Assembly: GCA_937910875.1 (NCBI GenBank) | Contig: CALENA010000144.1 | Coordinates: 1 to 40,167 of the forward strand | Origin: an uncultured Desulfobulbaceae bacterium | GTDB lineage: Bacteria > Desulfobacterota > Desulfobulbia > Desulfobulbales > Desulfocapsaceae | DNA length: 40,167 nt | Direction of reading: 5' to 3' | Shown here: in pieces, positions 16,961-25,524 of the stretch | Layout: every line of letters starts with the position of its first letter | Numbering within the stretch: the stretch's first letter is position 1 | Notes under the pieces: model-generated | The model's input: the letters and a program-made list of their open reading frames with translations, nothing else | Databases searched by the model: none | What the model was told of the DNA's origin: nothing | Made by a program: the position numbers and the translations under genes

Positions 16961-17791
16961 TCAGGCACACTCCATTAAACGCTCGGCCGTTCGCTCAGAG
17001 GCAAAGACCAGCGATTCAATATCAAGAACGTCCAGGACATTCTGGGCAAAAAGAATCTTACAGCGGGCAGGAAAGCCATCGTCCAATTCCGCGTCCCAGA
17101 AAATCACCAGGAGAATCAGACGCGGCAGCACAGGGATCTGCAAGGCCACACTGCAACTTCCGGCCATGCTCTCATCAACCACACCGTCAATGGCTGCCGC
17201 TGCGCGCTGCAGGGCCTCCACCTGACCACTGAACCCGGCCGCAATCCGGTCTTCGCTGTAAACCTTAAGCGTCCTGATCTTGGCAATCGAATTGGGCAGA
17301 GACTCCATCCCAACCCACGGCCCCGGCACACCGCTGCCACCCCCAAAGTGAACATAATTATAGAGCAGGATCTGATCGCGCGGGTCTTCGGCCGGGGTGC
17401 CGTCAAGCTCGACCCGCAGATGGGCCAGAACCACATCACGCCCCAGACAACGAAAGCCCAGGGCATCGCGATCTGGGCCCAACCAGACACACCCCAGAGG
17501 GTTTGCCACGGCCTTGAAATCAAGCCGTGCCGCCTTGGCACGAAGGCACTCCACCAGGGCCAGATCTTTTTGTTGCAAGAGTTGATCCACCCGCTCCAGG
17601 CCGCCCCTCTCACCCGAATCCGCGGAAGATAGCTGACCCGCCAATTGAGCCGGATCAATATGGGGACACTTGCCCGGGTCTTCCCCGCCCTTGGTCACGG
17701 CCGCCGCAAAGGCCAGACAGGCCGGATAGCCACACTGGCCACAGTTGGTCATGGGCGTCAGCCTGACAAATTCCAAAGGTTGTAACGACAT
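16961..17791 (-). CDS. Fe-S cluster domain / DUF3786 protein
   Basis: The first ~45 residues carry CGQCGYPACLAFAAAVTKGGEDPGKCP, the four-cysteine [4Fe-4S] module also found in corrinoid Fe-S proteins and RnfB-like proteins. The remaining ~200 residues match DUF3786: an ILLYNYVHFGGGSGVPGPWVGMESLP motif and IFWDAELDDGFPARCKILF near the end. The family is largely confined to anaerobes with corrinoid or Wood-Ljungdahl metabolism. Electron transfer or corrinoid reactivation is plausible but unproven. It is first in the six-gene operon ending with rlmB. Confidence 0.82.
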   Translation of the reverse strand: MSLQPLEFVRLTPMTNCGQCGYPACLAFAAAVTKGGEDPGKCPHIDPAQLAGQLSSADSGERGGLERVDQLLQQKDLALVECLRAKAARLDFKAVANPLGCVWLGPDRDALGFRCLGRDVVLAHLRVELDGTPAEDPRDQILLYNYVHFGGGSGVPGPWVGMESLPNSIAKIRTLKVYSEDRIAAGFSGQVEALQRAAAAIDGVVDESMAGSCSVALQIPVLPRLILLVIFWDAELDDGFPARCKILFAQNVLDVLDIESLVFASERTAERLMECA

Positions 17792-17821
17792 TGCAACTGT
17801 TCCAGAATGAAGGGTACAAAC

Positions 17822-17862
17822 AAAAACGATGCCGTGGGATTACACCCTCCGGCATCGTTTGT
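17822..17862 (-). terminator. Rho-independent terminator downstream of skp
   Basis: On the minus strand, AAACGATGCCG pairs with CGGCATCGTTT across a 15-base loop and runs into TTTTTGTTTG. It separates skp from the DUF3786 operon start at 17791. The 11-bp stem and T tract make it convincing, although about 200 bases and a repeat element lie between it and the skp stop. Confidence 0.75.
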
Positions 17863-17908
17863 TCTCCCCCTATGACAGGCCAGAGACCGGCCTTGAACTT
17901 CTTATTTT

Positions 17909-18061
17909 GTAACTATTCACCGTAATGCCCGGGAATAGCCATAAATCGGGAAATGTAACTGGTCATCGGTGCGCCAGGTTCGTCCATTCTGGACTTTGAA
18001 GCATACTTGTGTATGTGAGAAGGTCAGAATGGGCGAAAATGGTGTGCCGCTGAACAGTTAC
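17909..18061 (+). repeat. Compound palindromic repeat, family A (complete copy)
   Basis: Module 1 (17909-17954) starts GTAACTATTCACCGTAATGC. Module 2 (17955-18061) is a 107-bp imperfect palindrome: GTAACTGGTCA...TGAACAGTTAC at the ends, CCATTCTG/CAGAATGG inner arms, and CATAC-TTGT-GTATG at the centre. The same architecture recurs at 29722-29872, and module 1 recurs inverted at 1-60. It ends 1 base beyond the skp stop codon, so its transcript hairpin could also stabilise or end skp mRNA. No coding capacity is evident. Confidence 0.85.
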
Positions 18062-18062
18062 C

Positions 18063-18596
18063 TTATTTTTTGGTCTGTTTGTTGAGTTCTTGAATCATTT
18101 TATCGCTCAGGTCGATCTTGTCATCAAAGAACAGGACACCGGCCTTGGAATCAAGAATTGCGGTGTATCCTTCCTTCTTGGCATAGGTTTCAACCACCGT
18201 CTGCAGGCTCTTCAGGATAGGCTCCAGTTCACGGTCCTGCAGCTGTTTCAACTCACCCCGGGCATCCTCGGTCTTGGCCTGGAGATCACGCCCCTTGCGC
18301 TGATACTCACGGACCTTCTCATCCTTGGTTTCCTTGCTCCAGACCGAACTTTTTTTCTCAATATCCTGCTGCAGGGCCATCAACTCATCTTCTTCAATCT
18401 GAAACTTGGCCTGAAGTTCCTGGGCCTTCTTTTCAAAGGCCTCTTTGGCTTCTTTGCCTGCCGTGGATTCCAACAGTACCTTCTGGATATTCATGACCCC
18501 GATCTTGGTTTCGGCAGCCTGAACATCAGTGATGATCGGTGCAGAAAAAGTCAACACGGCACAGAAAAGGCCGGCACACAACATACGTTTCAACAT
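18063..18596 (-). CDS. skp: OmpH/Skp-family periplasmic chaperone
   Basis: This 177-aa exported protein has a signal peptide (MLKRMLCAGLFCAVLTFSAP, cleavage after VQAAE-like Ala near 28). The OmpH pattern follows: KIGVMNIQKVLLES, a long charged coiled coil of about 100 residues rich in Lys/Glu/Gln forming the chaperone tentacles, and a C-terminal YTAILDSKAGVLFFDDKIDLSDKMIQELNK. Skp escorts unfolded outer-membrane proteins to the BAM complex. A strong GGAGA site lies 6 bases upstream of the ATG. It is divergent from glgP and not adjacent to bamA here. Confidence 0.92.
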   Translation of the reverse strand: MLKRMLCAGLFCAVLTFSAPIITDVQAAETKIGVMNIQKVLLESTAGKEAKEAFEKKAQELQAKFQIEEDELMALQQDIEKKSSVWSKETKDEKVREYQRKGRDLQAKTEDARGELKQLQDRELEPILKSLQTVVETYAKKEGYTAILDSKAGVLFFDDKIDLSDKMIQELNKQTKK

Positions 18597-18992
18597 ATCA
18601 ATTCTCCTTTTTCGTACGAATTATGGTTCAGAGTTATAGAACTCATCCGACCATCGACGGGTCGGTCACTATGACAAGATTCAACACCATCATAGGGTGT
18701 ATGATATACAAACAAACACGACGGATGACAAATACTATTCACTATTTTGCACAAGCGACCTGATTTTGCTTGTAAAAGGCAATCCTCTTTCTCTAATATA
18801 CAGAGAGAATGGACATGAAACCAATCATGTCACACAGTACCCTGACAAAACAGACAAAACACCATCAGATCAGACAGATGATTTATAACAGCCATGACCC
18901 AAGACAAATAAACCCGGGACACGTCCCGGATAAAACAGGGCTGAATTTCATTCAAAATCATCTTTTCGACAACTTTGCCACAGACAGGTATC
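18597..18992. other. Divergent control region between skp and glgP
   Basis: These 396 bases have no supported gene. They are AT-richer than the flanking genes and hold the skp ribosome-binding site (minus) and a candidate promoter for glgP at 18770-18799. Short open frames here, such as the one from 18809, overlap no recognisable motif and were not accepted. Confidence 0.6.
18770..18799 (+). promoter_or_regulatory. Candidate sigma70-type promoter for glgP
   Basis: TTGTAA and TAATAT are separated by 18 bases, about 190 bases upstream of the glgP start codon. Box quality and spacing are reasonable. It would leave a long untranslated leader. Confidence 0.4.
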
Positions 18993-21203
18993 ATGCATAC
19001 TCTCTATAAAGACAGCAACAGTCCTCGCATCGAACCGCAGGAACTGATCAGCAGCAATCCCTTTGGCACCTTTTTCGGAGTTTCCCAGGCTGTCCTTGAC
19101 CAGGTCTGGGGGCAGCTCACCCATGAAAACGGGAATTCAGTTGCCTATATCAGCATGGAGATCGGCGCTGATCCTGATGTCTGCAATCCGGTCAAGGATC
19201 TGCTGGGCGATCTCCCTGTGGCTGACATATCAGACCCCCAACTGCTTTCATTCATTGAAAAACTGCGCAAGGGGCCGGAAAAAATACCCAACTACAGCGG
19301 AGGACTCGGCGTCCTGGCCGGGGATACCCTGAAGAGTTTTGCAGACTGTCATATCCCGGTAGCCGCAGTCAGCCTTTTTTATCGGCACGGCTATTTTTCC
19401 CAGTATGTCGACTCACTGCTCGGCCAAATATCACAACAGGTTTCCTGGAAGCCAGAGAAAACTCACGGTCTTTACCTGCTCCAGGACCCGGACCATCCCG
19501 ACCAGCCCCTCACCATCGATGTCCCCTTTATCAACGAACACAATCAGGACAGCCTGGCCCAGGCCCAGGTGTGGATGAAGATGGAGATCAGCCAGCAGCT
19601 GGATTTTTTTGTCCCGGAATTCCTCCTCGATTTTCATCTGCCAGGCTCACCCGAACTGATCAAAAAAGCAGCGCGGCAGCTCTACAATGCCGAATCAACG
19701 ATCATCAAGGCCGTCCAACGACGGATGCTGGGCACAGGAATCCTCCCCTTGCTTGACACCCTGGGCCTCACCGCCAAGACCATTCACCTCAACGAACAGC
19801 ACGGGGTCAGCGTAGTCCTGCAACTCATCAGCCAGGAGTTGCGCCAGGAGTTGAACGGTCAGTCTCTGACCTCAGCCACCGACCAGCAGATTCTGGCCGC
19901 AGCCGACCGGGTGGCCCAGCATGTGGTTTACACCATCCACACCCCGGTCAAAGCAGGCCATGATCGCTTTGACAAGGGGATGTATGCCGGAATCAGCCGC
20001 TCATCCTGCCAGCACCTGCTGAACCTTCTGGCCCGCGATGACGACAGCCCGCACAGCTACAATTTCACCACCCTGGCCATGCAGGTCAACCGGGCCACCA
20101 ACAGCGTCAGCCGTCTGCACCGTGACGTGACCCGCAAACAATTTCCTCAATTTGCCCACAAGATCAGCGCCATCACCAACGGCGTCCACCATCCGACCTG
20201 GATCAGCAACAACCGGGCCCGGGTTTTTGACGATTTCGAGGAACTCCGCAACTGGCGACATGACCCTGGCGTCATGCGCCAAAGCGAACAACTCAAGGAC
20301 CAGCCCCGCTTTCGCAATCGCCTGCTCCAGGCCTGGCAGGACGACACCTCCCGCCTCTACCACCTGGTCAACCAGATGCTGATGGAGCACCGCAACCAAC
20401 GACAAAAGACCTGGATCGACCCGCCGAATTTCTACTCCTCACTGATCGACACGCACAACCGGCTGACTCCGGATACTTTTACCATCGGCTTTGCCCGCCG
20501 TTTTTCCACTTACAAACGGGCTGACCTGATCTTTGATGACATGGACACCCTCTGTGAAATCCTGATCGAAAATAACTGGCCGGTCAATTTTCTCTTTGCC
20601 GGCAAGGCCCATCCAGCCGATGAGCCCGGCAAGACCCTGATCAAAATGATCCTTGACAGCCAGGAGGAACTCTACCGCAAGAGTCGGGGACTGGCCAATC
20701 TGATTTTTATCCCCAATTACGACATGAAACTGGCCAAGATCATGGTGGCGGGCGTCCATGCCTGGCTGAACAGTCCAAAACGCCCTCTCGAGGCCTCGGG
20801 GACCAGCGGCATGAAAGCAGCCTTGAACGGAGTGCCCAATATCTCAATCATGGATGGATGGTGGGTTGAAGGCTATCATGAGGGGGCCACGGGCTGGAAA
20901 TTCGGCCATGAAGGACCAGTGGAAGAGGCCTGCCTCAGTGAAGACCCCTCGACCCTGCTCTACAAGGAAGACTCGGCGGCCTTCTATCAGCTGCTCCCGG
21001 AAATTCTGGCAGGCTTTTATACCGGCTCATCCCCTGAACTGTTTCTCGACAAGGCGGCCATGAATCTGGCCCTGAACATCCCGATCTTCAACACGCACCG
21101 GATGACTGCCGAATACCTCCAACGCTATCGGCTTTCGCTGCCCCGAGAACAGGAAAAAATCATGCTCCGACACAGCAGCTGCTATGACAGCAACAGACAA
21201 TAA
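18993..21203 (+). CDS. glgP: Alpha-glucan (glycogen) phosphorylase
   Basis: GlgP releases glucose 1-phosphate from glycogen or maltodextrin with a pyridoxal-phosphate cofactor. The 736-aa protein shows VAYISMEIGADP, PNYSGGLGVLAGDTLKSFAD, HLNEQHG in place of the usual HLNEGH, ITNGVHHPTW, TIGFARRFSTYKRADL, and the PLP lysine Lys608 in GTSGMKAALNG. It resembles the bacterial short TIGR02094-type phosphorylases more than the E. coli MalP type. The start at 18993 (MHTLYKD) uses an ATG 4 bases after CAGG; a TTG six codons upstream is less likely. It stands alone. Glycogen storage is the implied role. Confidence 0.93.
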   Translation: MHTLYKDSNSPRIEPQELISSNPFGTFFGVSQAVLDQVWGQLTHENGNSVAYISMEIGADPDVCNPVKDLLGDLPVADISDPQLLSFIEKLRKGPEKIPNYSGGLGVLAGDTLKSFADCHIPVAAVSLFYRHGYFSQYVDSLLGQISQQVSWKPEKTHGLYLLQDPDHPDQPLTIDVPFINEHNQDSLAQAQVWMKMEISQQLDFFVPEFLLDFHLPGSPELIKKAARQLYNAESTIIKAVQRRMLGTGILPLLDTLGLTAKTIHLNEQHGVSVVLQLISQELRQELNGQSLTSATDQQILAAADRVAQHVVYTIHTPVKAGHDRFDKGMYAGISRSSCQHLLNLLARDDDSPHSYNFTTLAMQVNRATNSVSRLHRDVTRKQFPQFAHKISAITNGVHHPTWISNNRARVFDDFEELRNWRHDPGVMRQSEQLKDQPRFRNRLLQAWQDDTSRLYHLVNQMLMEHRNQRQKTWIDPPNFYSSLIDTHNRLTPDTFTIGFARRFSTYKRADLIFDDMDTLCEILIENNWPVNFLFAGKAHPADEPGKTLIKMILDSQEELYRKSRGLANLIFIPNYDMKLAKIMVAGVHAWLNSPKRPLEASGTSGMKAALNGVPNISIMDGWWVEGYHEGATGWKFGHEGPVEEACLSEDPSTLLYKEDSAAFYQLLPEILAGFYTGSSPELFLDKAAMNLALNIPIFNTHRMTAEYLQRYRLSLPREQEKIMLRHSSCYDSNRQ

Positions 21204-21543
21204 CTGAGGACGTCGTAACCGTTGGGGTCGCTTTGGTTCTTTTCCGTGCTGACCCGTTCGACGTTCCATCCACTCAAAGCACCTTTTATTCGACATTCCG
21301 TTCGTTCGGCACATCATCTGGTTGAGTCTGGCTCATAAAAACTCTCTCTTCCTCTTCAACAAAACCTTTCACCTTCTCATCCTGGCCGTAGTCAGCTGTT
21401 TGTCAATAATGTGTTCCTCAAGAATTCAGCCAGATTTTGATTGGAAGATCACAACGGATGCAGTAAACTCCGACACCAATATTTTATCTGCAGCCGCTTG
21501 ACAGCTCAGCCTTTTCCCGGCACAACTCCACCTGGAGAGAACC
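21204..21543. other. 340-base intergenic region without recognised gene
   Basis: It lies between glgP and the 141-aa gene on the same strand. A short direct repeat of the type TTCGACRTTCC occurs twice, about 30 bases apart (21257-21300). A GGAGAG ribosome-binding site lies just before 21544. I see no hairpin with a T tract for glgP and no convincing promoter. Confidence 0.5.
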
Positions 21544-21969
21544 ATGGCCAAAATGCATATCAGCCCCAACAACGCCACAGACAAGACCATTCGCTCCATT
21601 GACCGCAAGCGGGAACAGGAAAGGCGTTTCATGATGAAAAAGGCGCGAGAAAACGCCGACGAACTCGTTTCCAAGCTCGTTCAACGCCTGATCGATCGCG
21701 AACTGGTCGAGACCACCTCGGTGCTCGACCTGCGCGAGGCCTTTGTCAACCAGCTGAATCAGCTCAGTTCCCTTGAAGAATTTGATGTCCAGCTCAAGGT
21801 AGCCCCAATCCGTACTCTGGTGCAGGACGCCAATATCGTCACCCTGTATCTGACTCAGTACATCATCGAAGACCTGATCAACCATCCGGCCATCCTCGAT
21901 ATCTTTGGCGAAGATCTCGAGATTTACCTGGCCACTGATTCAGTTTTCAAAGTCCTGCGTCCGCAGTGA
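21544..21969 (+). CDS. Uncharacterised 141-aa protein coupled to a radical SAM gene
   Basis: I do not recognise this family. The protein is soluble and mostly helical. It has a basic N-terminus (DRKREQERRFMMKKARENADELVSKLVQRLIDRELVETTSVLDL) followed by a more acidic, hydrophobic C-terminal half (LTQYIIEDLINHPAILDIFGEDLEIYLATDSVFKVLRP). There are no cysteines, no signal peptide and no membrane segment. A good GGAGAG site precedes the ATG. The stop overlaps the GTG start of the radical SAM gene (GTGA), so the two are translationally coupled and probably act together. It could be a small partner or substrate-delivery subunit, which is inference from linkage only. Confidence 0.8.
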   Translation: MAKMHISPNNATDKTIRSIDRKREQERRFMMKKARENADELVSKLVQRLIDRELVETTSVLDLREAFVNQLNQLSSLEEFDVQLKVAPIRTLVQDANIVTLYLTQYIIEDLINHPAILDIFGEDLEIYLATDSVFKVLRPQ

Positions 21970-23300
21970 GTCATCCGGACGAACTCCCAGTCCTGCTCTT
22001 TGCCGATCCCAGTGGTAAAATAATCGATTTCCCTGGCCTCAAGGCCGCCGGCATGAGCGCCGGGTCCTTTGTTCAACCCCAGCGCGAGGATTTCATTCCT
22101 TTGCCCGAGGGAAGTGAACTTTTTGTCCTCCCCAGCCGACTCCCGGTGGGCTGTGATCCGGAAAGCGGCGAACCATTGCTGCTGGCAACCAACCCCTATC
22201 AACCCGAGCAGCCTCTCCAGGCGGTGGCCGCCTTCATGTCTCCGGCCCATACCGCAATCTATACCAGCCCCTACCAGACATCAGGCCCCGAGGCCCCACG
22301 CCTGCCCCTCTTTGCCTACACGGCGGTGGGCTGGCACGACAACCGTTTCTGGGCCACGGCCTTTCGCAGTGATCCGGACCCGCGCCAGGACAGCAACCAG
22401 TTCAGCCAAGCCCAGATCACCAAAAAAACCCGCAAGCAACTGGTAAAATACAAACGGAACCGCCTGATCCAGCATTTGGGAAAATGCTGCCTGACCTATG
22501 GTTGCCCAGCTGCCCGCAACTATTTTCTCGGCCGCTGGGAGGCCCCCCTGCCCACCTCGCCGACCTGCAATGCCCGCTGTCTGGGCTGTATCTCACTCCA
22601 ACCTTCCGGCTGCTGTCCCTCAACCCAGGACCGGATTCGTTTTGTCCCCAGCCCCCAGGAACTAGCCGAAATTGCCATCCCGCATCTGGAGAACGCTGAA
22701 CGGCCCATTGTCAGCTTCGGTCAAGGCTGCGAGGGTGAACCCCTGCTCCAGGCCGAGGTTATTGAAAAAGCCATCCTCCTGATCCGGAGCAAGACTCAAA
22801 ACGGGACCATCAATCTCAACTCCAACTCCAGTCGCCCGGACAAGGTCGCCCGCCTGGCTGCAGCCGGGCTCAACAGCCTGCGGGTCAGCCTCAACTCCTG
22901 CCAGGAAGAATATTACCAGAACTATTACCGGCCCAGCGACTACAGTTTTGCCGATGTCAAGGAGTCGATCAAGGTCATGAAAGGGGCCGGTGGCTTTGTC
23001 TCTCTCAATTACTTTATCCTCCCGGGGGTCACAGATTCCCCGCAGGAATTTCAGTCACTCTGTGACCTGATCGCCACCTGCAACCCCGACCTGATCCAAC
23101 TCCGCAACCTGAACATGGACCCGGAATGGTATCTGGAGGGAATCAAGTTCAAAACGACGGAAAGGCCTATGGGCATGCGTCCCTGGCTGTCCCGACTTAG
23201 AGAACTTTTCCCATCTTTACGCCTCGGCTATTTCAATCCATTTCTTGGCAAAGAAGGCCATGAAAAGTCACCTCAAATACCAATGTCAGGGAAATCCTGA
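21966..23300 (+). CDS. Radical SAM protein of unknown substrate
   Basis: The protein is 444 aa with a GTG start. A ~165-residue N-terminal region without an assigned family precedes a Lys-rich linker and a GKCCLTYGCPAARNY segment. The radical SAM cluster follows at Cys201, Cys205 and Cys208 (CNARCLGC, the classic CX3CX2C). It continues with ISLQPSGCCPSTQDRI, a glycine-rich SAM-binding SFGQGCEGEPLL, and SSRPDKVARLAAAGLNSLRVSLNS. Extra cysteines at GKCC, YGC and SGCC could bind an auxiliary cluster. It overlaps the 141-aa gene upstream. The nearest style is deltaproteobacterial radical SAM proteins of unknown function. The reaction is not inferable. Confidence 0.85.
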   Translation: MSHPDELPVLLFADPSGKIIDFPGLKAAGMSAGSFVQPQREDFIPLPEGSELFVLPSRLPVGCDPESGEPLLLATNPYQPEQPLQAVAAFMSPAHTAIYTSPYQTSGPEAPRLPLFAYTAVGWHDNRFWATAFRSDPDPRQDSNQFSQAQITKKTRKQLVKYKRNRLIQHLGKCCLTYGCPAARNYFLGRWEAPLPTSPTCNARCLGCISLQPSGCCPSTQDRIRFVPSPQELAEIAIPHLENAERPIVSFGQGCEGEPLLQAEVIEKAILLIRSKTQNGTINLNSNSSRPDKVARLAAAGLNSLRVSLNSCQEEYYQNYYRPSDYSFADVKESIKVMKGAGGFVSLNYFILPGVTDSPQEFQSLCDLIATCNPDLIQLRNLNMDPEWYLEGIKFKTTERPMGMRPWLSRLRELFPSLRLGYFNPFLGKEGHEKSPQIPMSGKS

Positions 23301-23361
23301 CAGGTTCTGCGCACTTTTTCTCTTGATTTCCTCAAAAGTTAGGGATACGTTGGGATTAAGA

Positions 23362-23379
23362 TTGAATGATACTCATCAA
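23362..23379 (+). promoter_or_regulatory. Candidate Fur/PerR-type operator
   Basis: TTGAATGATACTCATCAA is a near-palindrome (TTGAaTGA-TAC-TCAtCAA), similar in style to Fur/PerR boxes, 35 bases before the Fur-family gene start. Autoregulation of such genes is common. No experimental support is available here. Confidence 0.45.
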
Positions 23380-23413
23380 AGGTTCTTAATATTAAAATCA
23401 ACAGGTAGCCAGC

Positions 23414-23830
23414 ATGGAAACATCCACGAACATGAGAATCACCACCCAGCGTCAGGTCATCCTTGAAGAGCTGGCCAAGGTTACCTCACATCCCACTGCC
23501 AATGAAGTCTATGACATGGTCCGCAGGCGGCTACCCCGAATCGGCTTGGGCACGGTCTACCGCAATCTTGACCTGATGGCCGAATCTGGAATGATCCTCA
23601 AAATCGAGGTGGGCGGGACCCAGAAACGCTTCGATGCGACCACGACCCCGCATTACCATATCCGCTGTCTTGAATGCGGGCGCGTCAACGATATCGACAT
23701 GGACTTTCAATCAGAGATTAATGATGCGGCAGCCGATGCCAGCCATTACCAGATATTCAGCCACCACATCGAATTCACTGGTGTCTGCCCCATGTGCGCC
23801 AAACAAGAACGCCACGCCTTGGCCAACTGA
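23414..23830 (+). CDS. Fur-family transcriptional regulator (PerR-like)
   Basis: This 138-aa protein has an N-terminal winged helix (RITTQRQVILEELAKVTSHPTANEVYDMVRRRLPRIGLGTVYRNLDLMAESG) and a dimerisation/metal domain. The latter has the HYHIRCLECGRV site and a second CPMC pair, which together give the structural Zn(Cys)4 site. The FDATTTPHYH loop is typical of PerR/Fur. Metal specificity (Fe, Mn or peroxide sensing) cannot be fixed from this. The first ATG, at 23414, was used; ATG 23432 (MRITTQR) is equally possible. It is a single gene with a likely operator upstream and a perfect hairpin terminator downstream. Confidence 0.9.
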   Translation: METSTNMRITTQRQVILEELAKVTSHPTANEVYDMVRRRLPRIGLGTVYRNLDLMAESGMILKIEVGGTQKRFDATTTPHYHIRCLECGRVNDIDMDFQSEINDAAADASHYQIFSHHIEFTGVCPMCAKQERHALAN

Positions 23831-23882
23831 GCACGACCAACGTCCTCCTGTCTGGCCTTACGCAGCTTTCATCCCCATACAC

Positions 23883-23926
23883 GCAGAAAGGCCTGGTTGT
23901 CGTTTTCGACAACCAGGCCTTTCTGC
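23883..23926. terminator. Perfect 20-bp bidirectional terminator hairpin
   Basis: GCAGAAAGGCCTGGTTGTCG pairs perfectly with its complement across a TTTT loop. AAAGG and CCTTT at the base provide short A/T tracts. It separates the convergent Fur-family and tyrS genes. The bases from 23927 to 24067 contain nothing else I recognise. Confidence 0.75.
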
Positions 23927-24067
23927 ATCTCGCATCCCGCAAATCAGAGAACAGACAGATTGTTCAGTCGATCAACTTGGACCACTGCTCGCAACCTCCA
24001 CACCTCTCCCACAGCCGTAACAGCCTGCCCAGTCAAGTTCTTCTCCTGCTCTTCAACAGGTCACCCG

Positions 24068-25285
24068 TCAAGGTTTGACAAACTGGACCCGGCAATAGCG
24101 AAGCTTGCCAACCTTGAGCAAGACCTCGCCCTGTGGATCAATCATGGCTCCCATGTCCACAACCTTCTCACCATCCACTGAGACGGCGTTCTGCTTGATC
24201 ATCCGCCGGCCTTCTGATGTGGACGTGACCAGCCCGGCATCCACCAGCAACTGGGGCAACCAGACAGGATCTGTCGCCTGCATGGTCATTTCCGCCAGAT
24301 CATCCGGCAGACCACCCTTCTTAAAGACCTGGTCAAAGTTTTGCTCGGCGCGTTCGGCCTCCTCTGCAGACCAGAAACGGGCCGTCAACTCACGGGCCAA
24401 CTGCTGTTTGATCACCTTGGGATGCATCTCTCCGCTCTCCATGCCGTTACGCAGCTTCTGGATCTCTTCACCGCTCAGGTCACTGAGCAGATCAAAATAG
24501 CGGAACATGAGAGTATCGGACACCGACAGCAGCTTGCCATAGATATCATTGGCGCTCTCGGTAATCCCAATATAATTACCCAGAGACTTGCTCATCTTGT
24601 TTACCCCGTCCAGGCCCTCGAGCAGGGGCAGAGTCAGGACCACCTGCGGCTCCTGACCTCGCGACCGCTGGAGATCACGCCCCATGAGAAGATTGAACAG
24701 TTGATCGGTCCCCCCGATCTCCACATCGGCCTTCAGGGCAACCGAGTCATAGCCCTGAATCAAGGGATAAAGAAATTCATGGATTGAGATCGGGTTTCCC
24801 TCGCGAAAGCGAACCTTGAAGTCTTCACGTTCGAGCATCCGGGCCACGGTCAGTTCCGATGCCAGACGAATCATGGCAAAGGAGTCCAGGGCCCCCAACC
24901 ATTCACTGTTGAAGACGACCCTGGTGCGCTCAGGGTCGAGGATCTTGAAGACCTGCTCCTTGTAACTTTCGGCATTTCGGGCCACATCTTCACGAGTCAG
25001 GGCCTTACGGGTTTCTGACTTGCCAGTGGGGTCACCGATCATGCCGGTAAAATCCCCGATCAGAAAATAGATATCATGTCCCAGGTCCTGAAAATGTTTG
25101 AGCTTCTGCAAAAGGACGGTGTGACCCAAGTGGAGATCAGGGGCCGTGGGATCAAATCCGGCCTTGATCCGCAACGGAACTCCGGTCTCCTCGGACCGCT
25201 GCAGTTTGTGAACCAGCTCCTCCCGGGCTATACACTCTACACAGCCCCGCTCAATCAGGGCAATCTGCTCATCAATGCTCGCCAT
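24068..25285 (-). CDS. tyrS: Tyrosine--tRNA ligase (TyrRS type with S4 domain)
   Basis: TyrS charges tRNA-Tyr. The sequence shows [19 protein letters not shown] (the HIGH motif, here HLGH), [19 protein letters not shown], the tyrosine-binding [27 protein letters not shown] in [13 protein letters not shown], and a C-terminal S4 RNA-binding domain ending [13 protein letters not shown]. Length is 405 aa. The start at 25285 ([14 protein letters not shown]) was chosen because GGAG precedes it by 8-9 bases and the 13 residues encoded upstream are not family-like. It follows rny on the same strand after 239 bases in which I see no terminator or T-box-like leader. Confidence 0.97.
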   Translation of the reverse strand: MASIDEQIALIERGCVECIAREELVHKLQRSEETGVPLRIKAGFDPTAPDLHLGHTVLLQKLKHFQDLGHDIYFLIGDFTGMIGDPTGKSETRKALTREDVARNAESYKEQVFKILDPERTRVVFNSEWLGALDSFAMIRLASELTVARMLEREDFKVRFREGNPISIHEFLYPLIQGYDSVALKADVEIGGTDQLFNLLMGRDLQRSRGQEPQVVLTLPLLEGLDGVNKMSKSLGNYIGITESANDIYGKLLSVSDTLMFRYFDLLSDLSGEEIQKLRNGMESGEMHPKVIKQQLARELTARFWSAEEAERAEQNFDQVFKKGGLPDDLAEMTMQATDPVWLPQLLVDAGLVTSTSEGRRMIKQNAVSVDGEKVVDMGAMIDPQGEVLLKVGKLRYCRVQFVKP

Positions 25286-25524
25286 TACTCGTCTCCGACT
25301 CTCTCTGGGCCTGCAACCAGCCATAAAAACTGATCTTCGCGGCCCATCGCCTGCTCATGCATGAATCTTCCACCATGACACAGCCGCTGTACGCTCCACA
25401 TCATGACCTGACCCTGAACCCAAAACAACCCAATTTCACAGGCACCCTCCCGCTCTTGACCTGGAGCAACACGAATAACCCGGCCAGAAAGCACTCAGGC
25501 CCGCCACCCCTGGGACAAACACCC

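Noticed and set aside
15459-16978. Long plus-strand frames of 290-334 aa opposite yicC and rfaE1
   Set aside because: Composition is Gln/His/Pro-rich without protein-like pattern, and the minus-strand genes have clear catalytic motifs.
18809-19009. Short plus-strand frame before glgP
   Set aside because: It overlaps the glgP start, lacks protein-like pattern, and lies downstream of the presumed glgP promoter as leader sequence.
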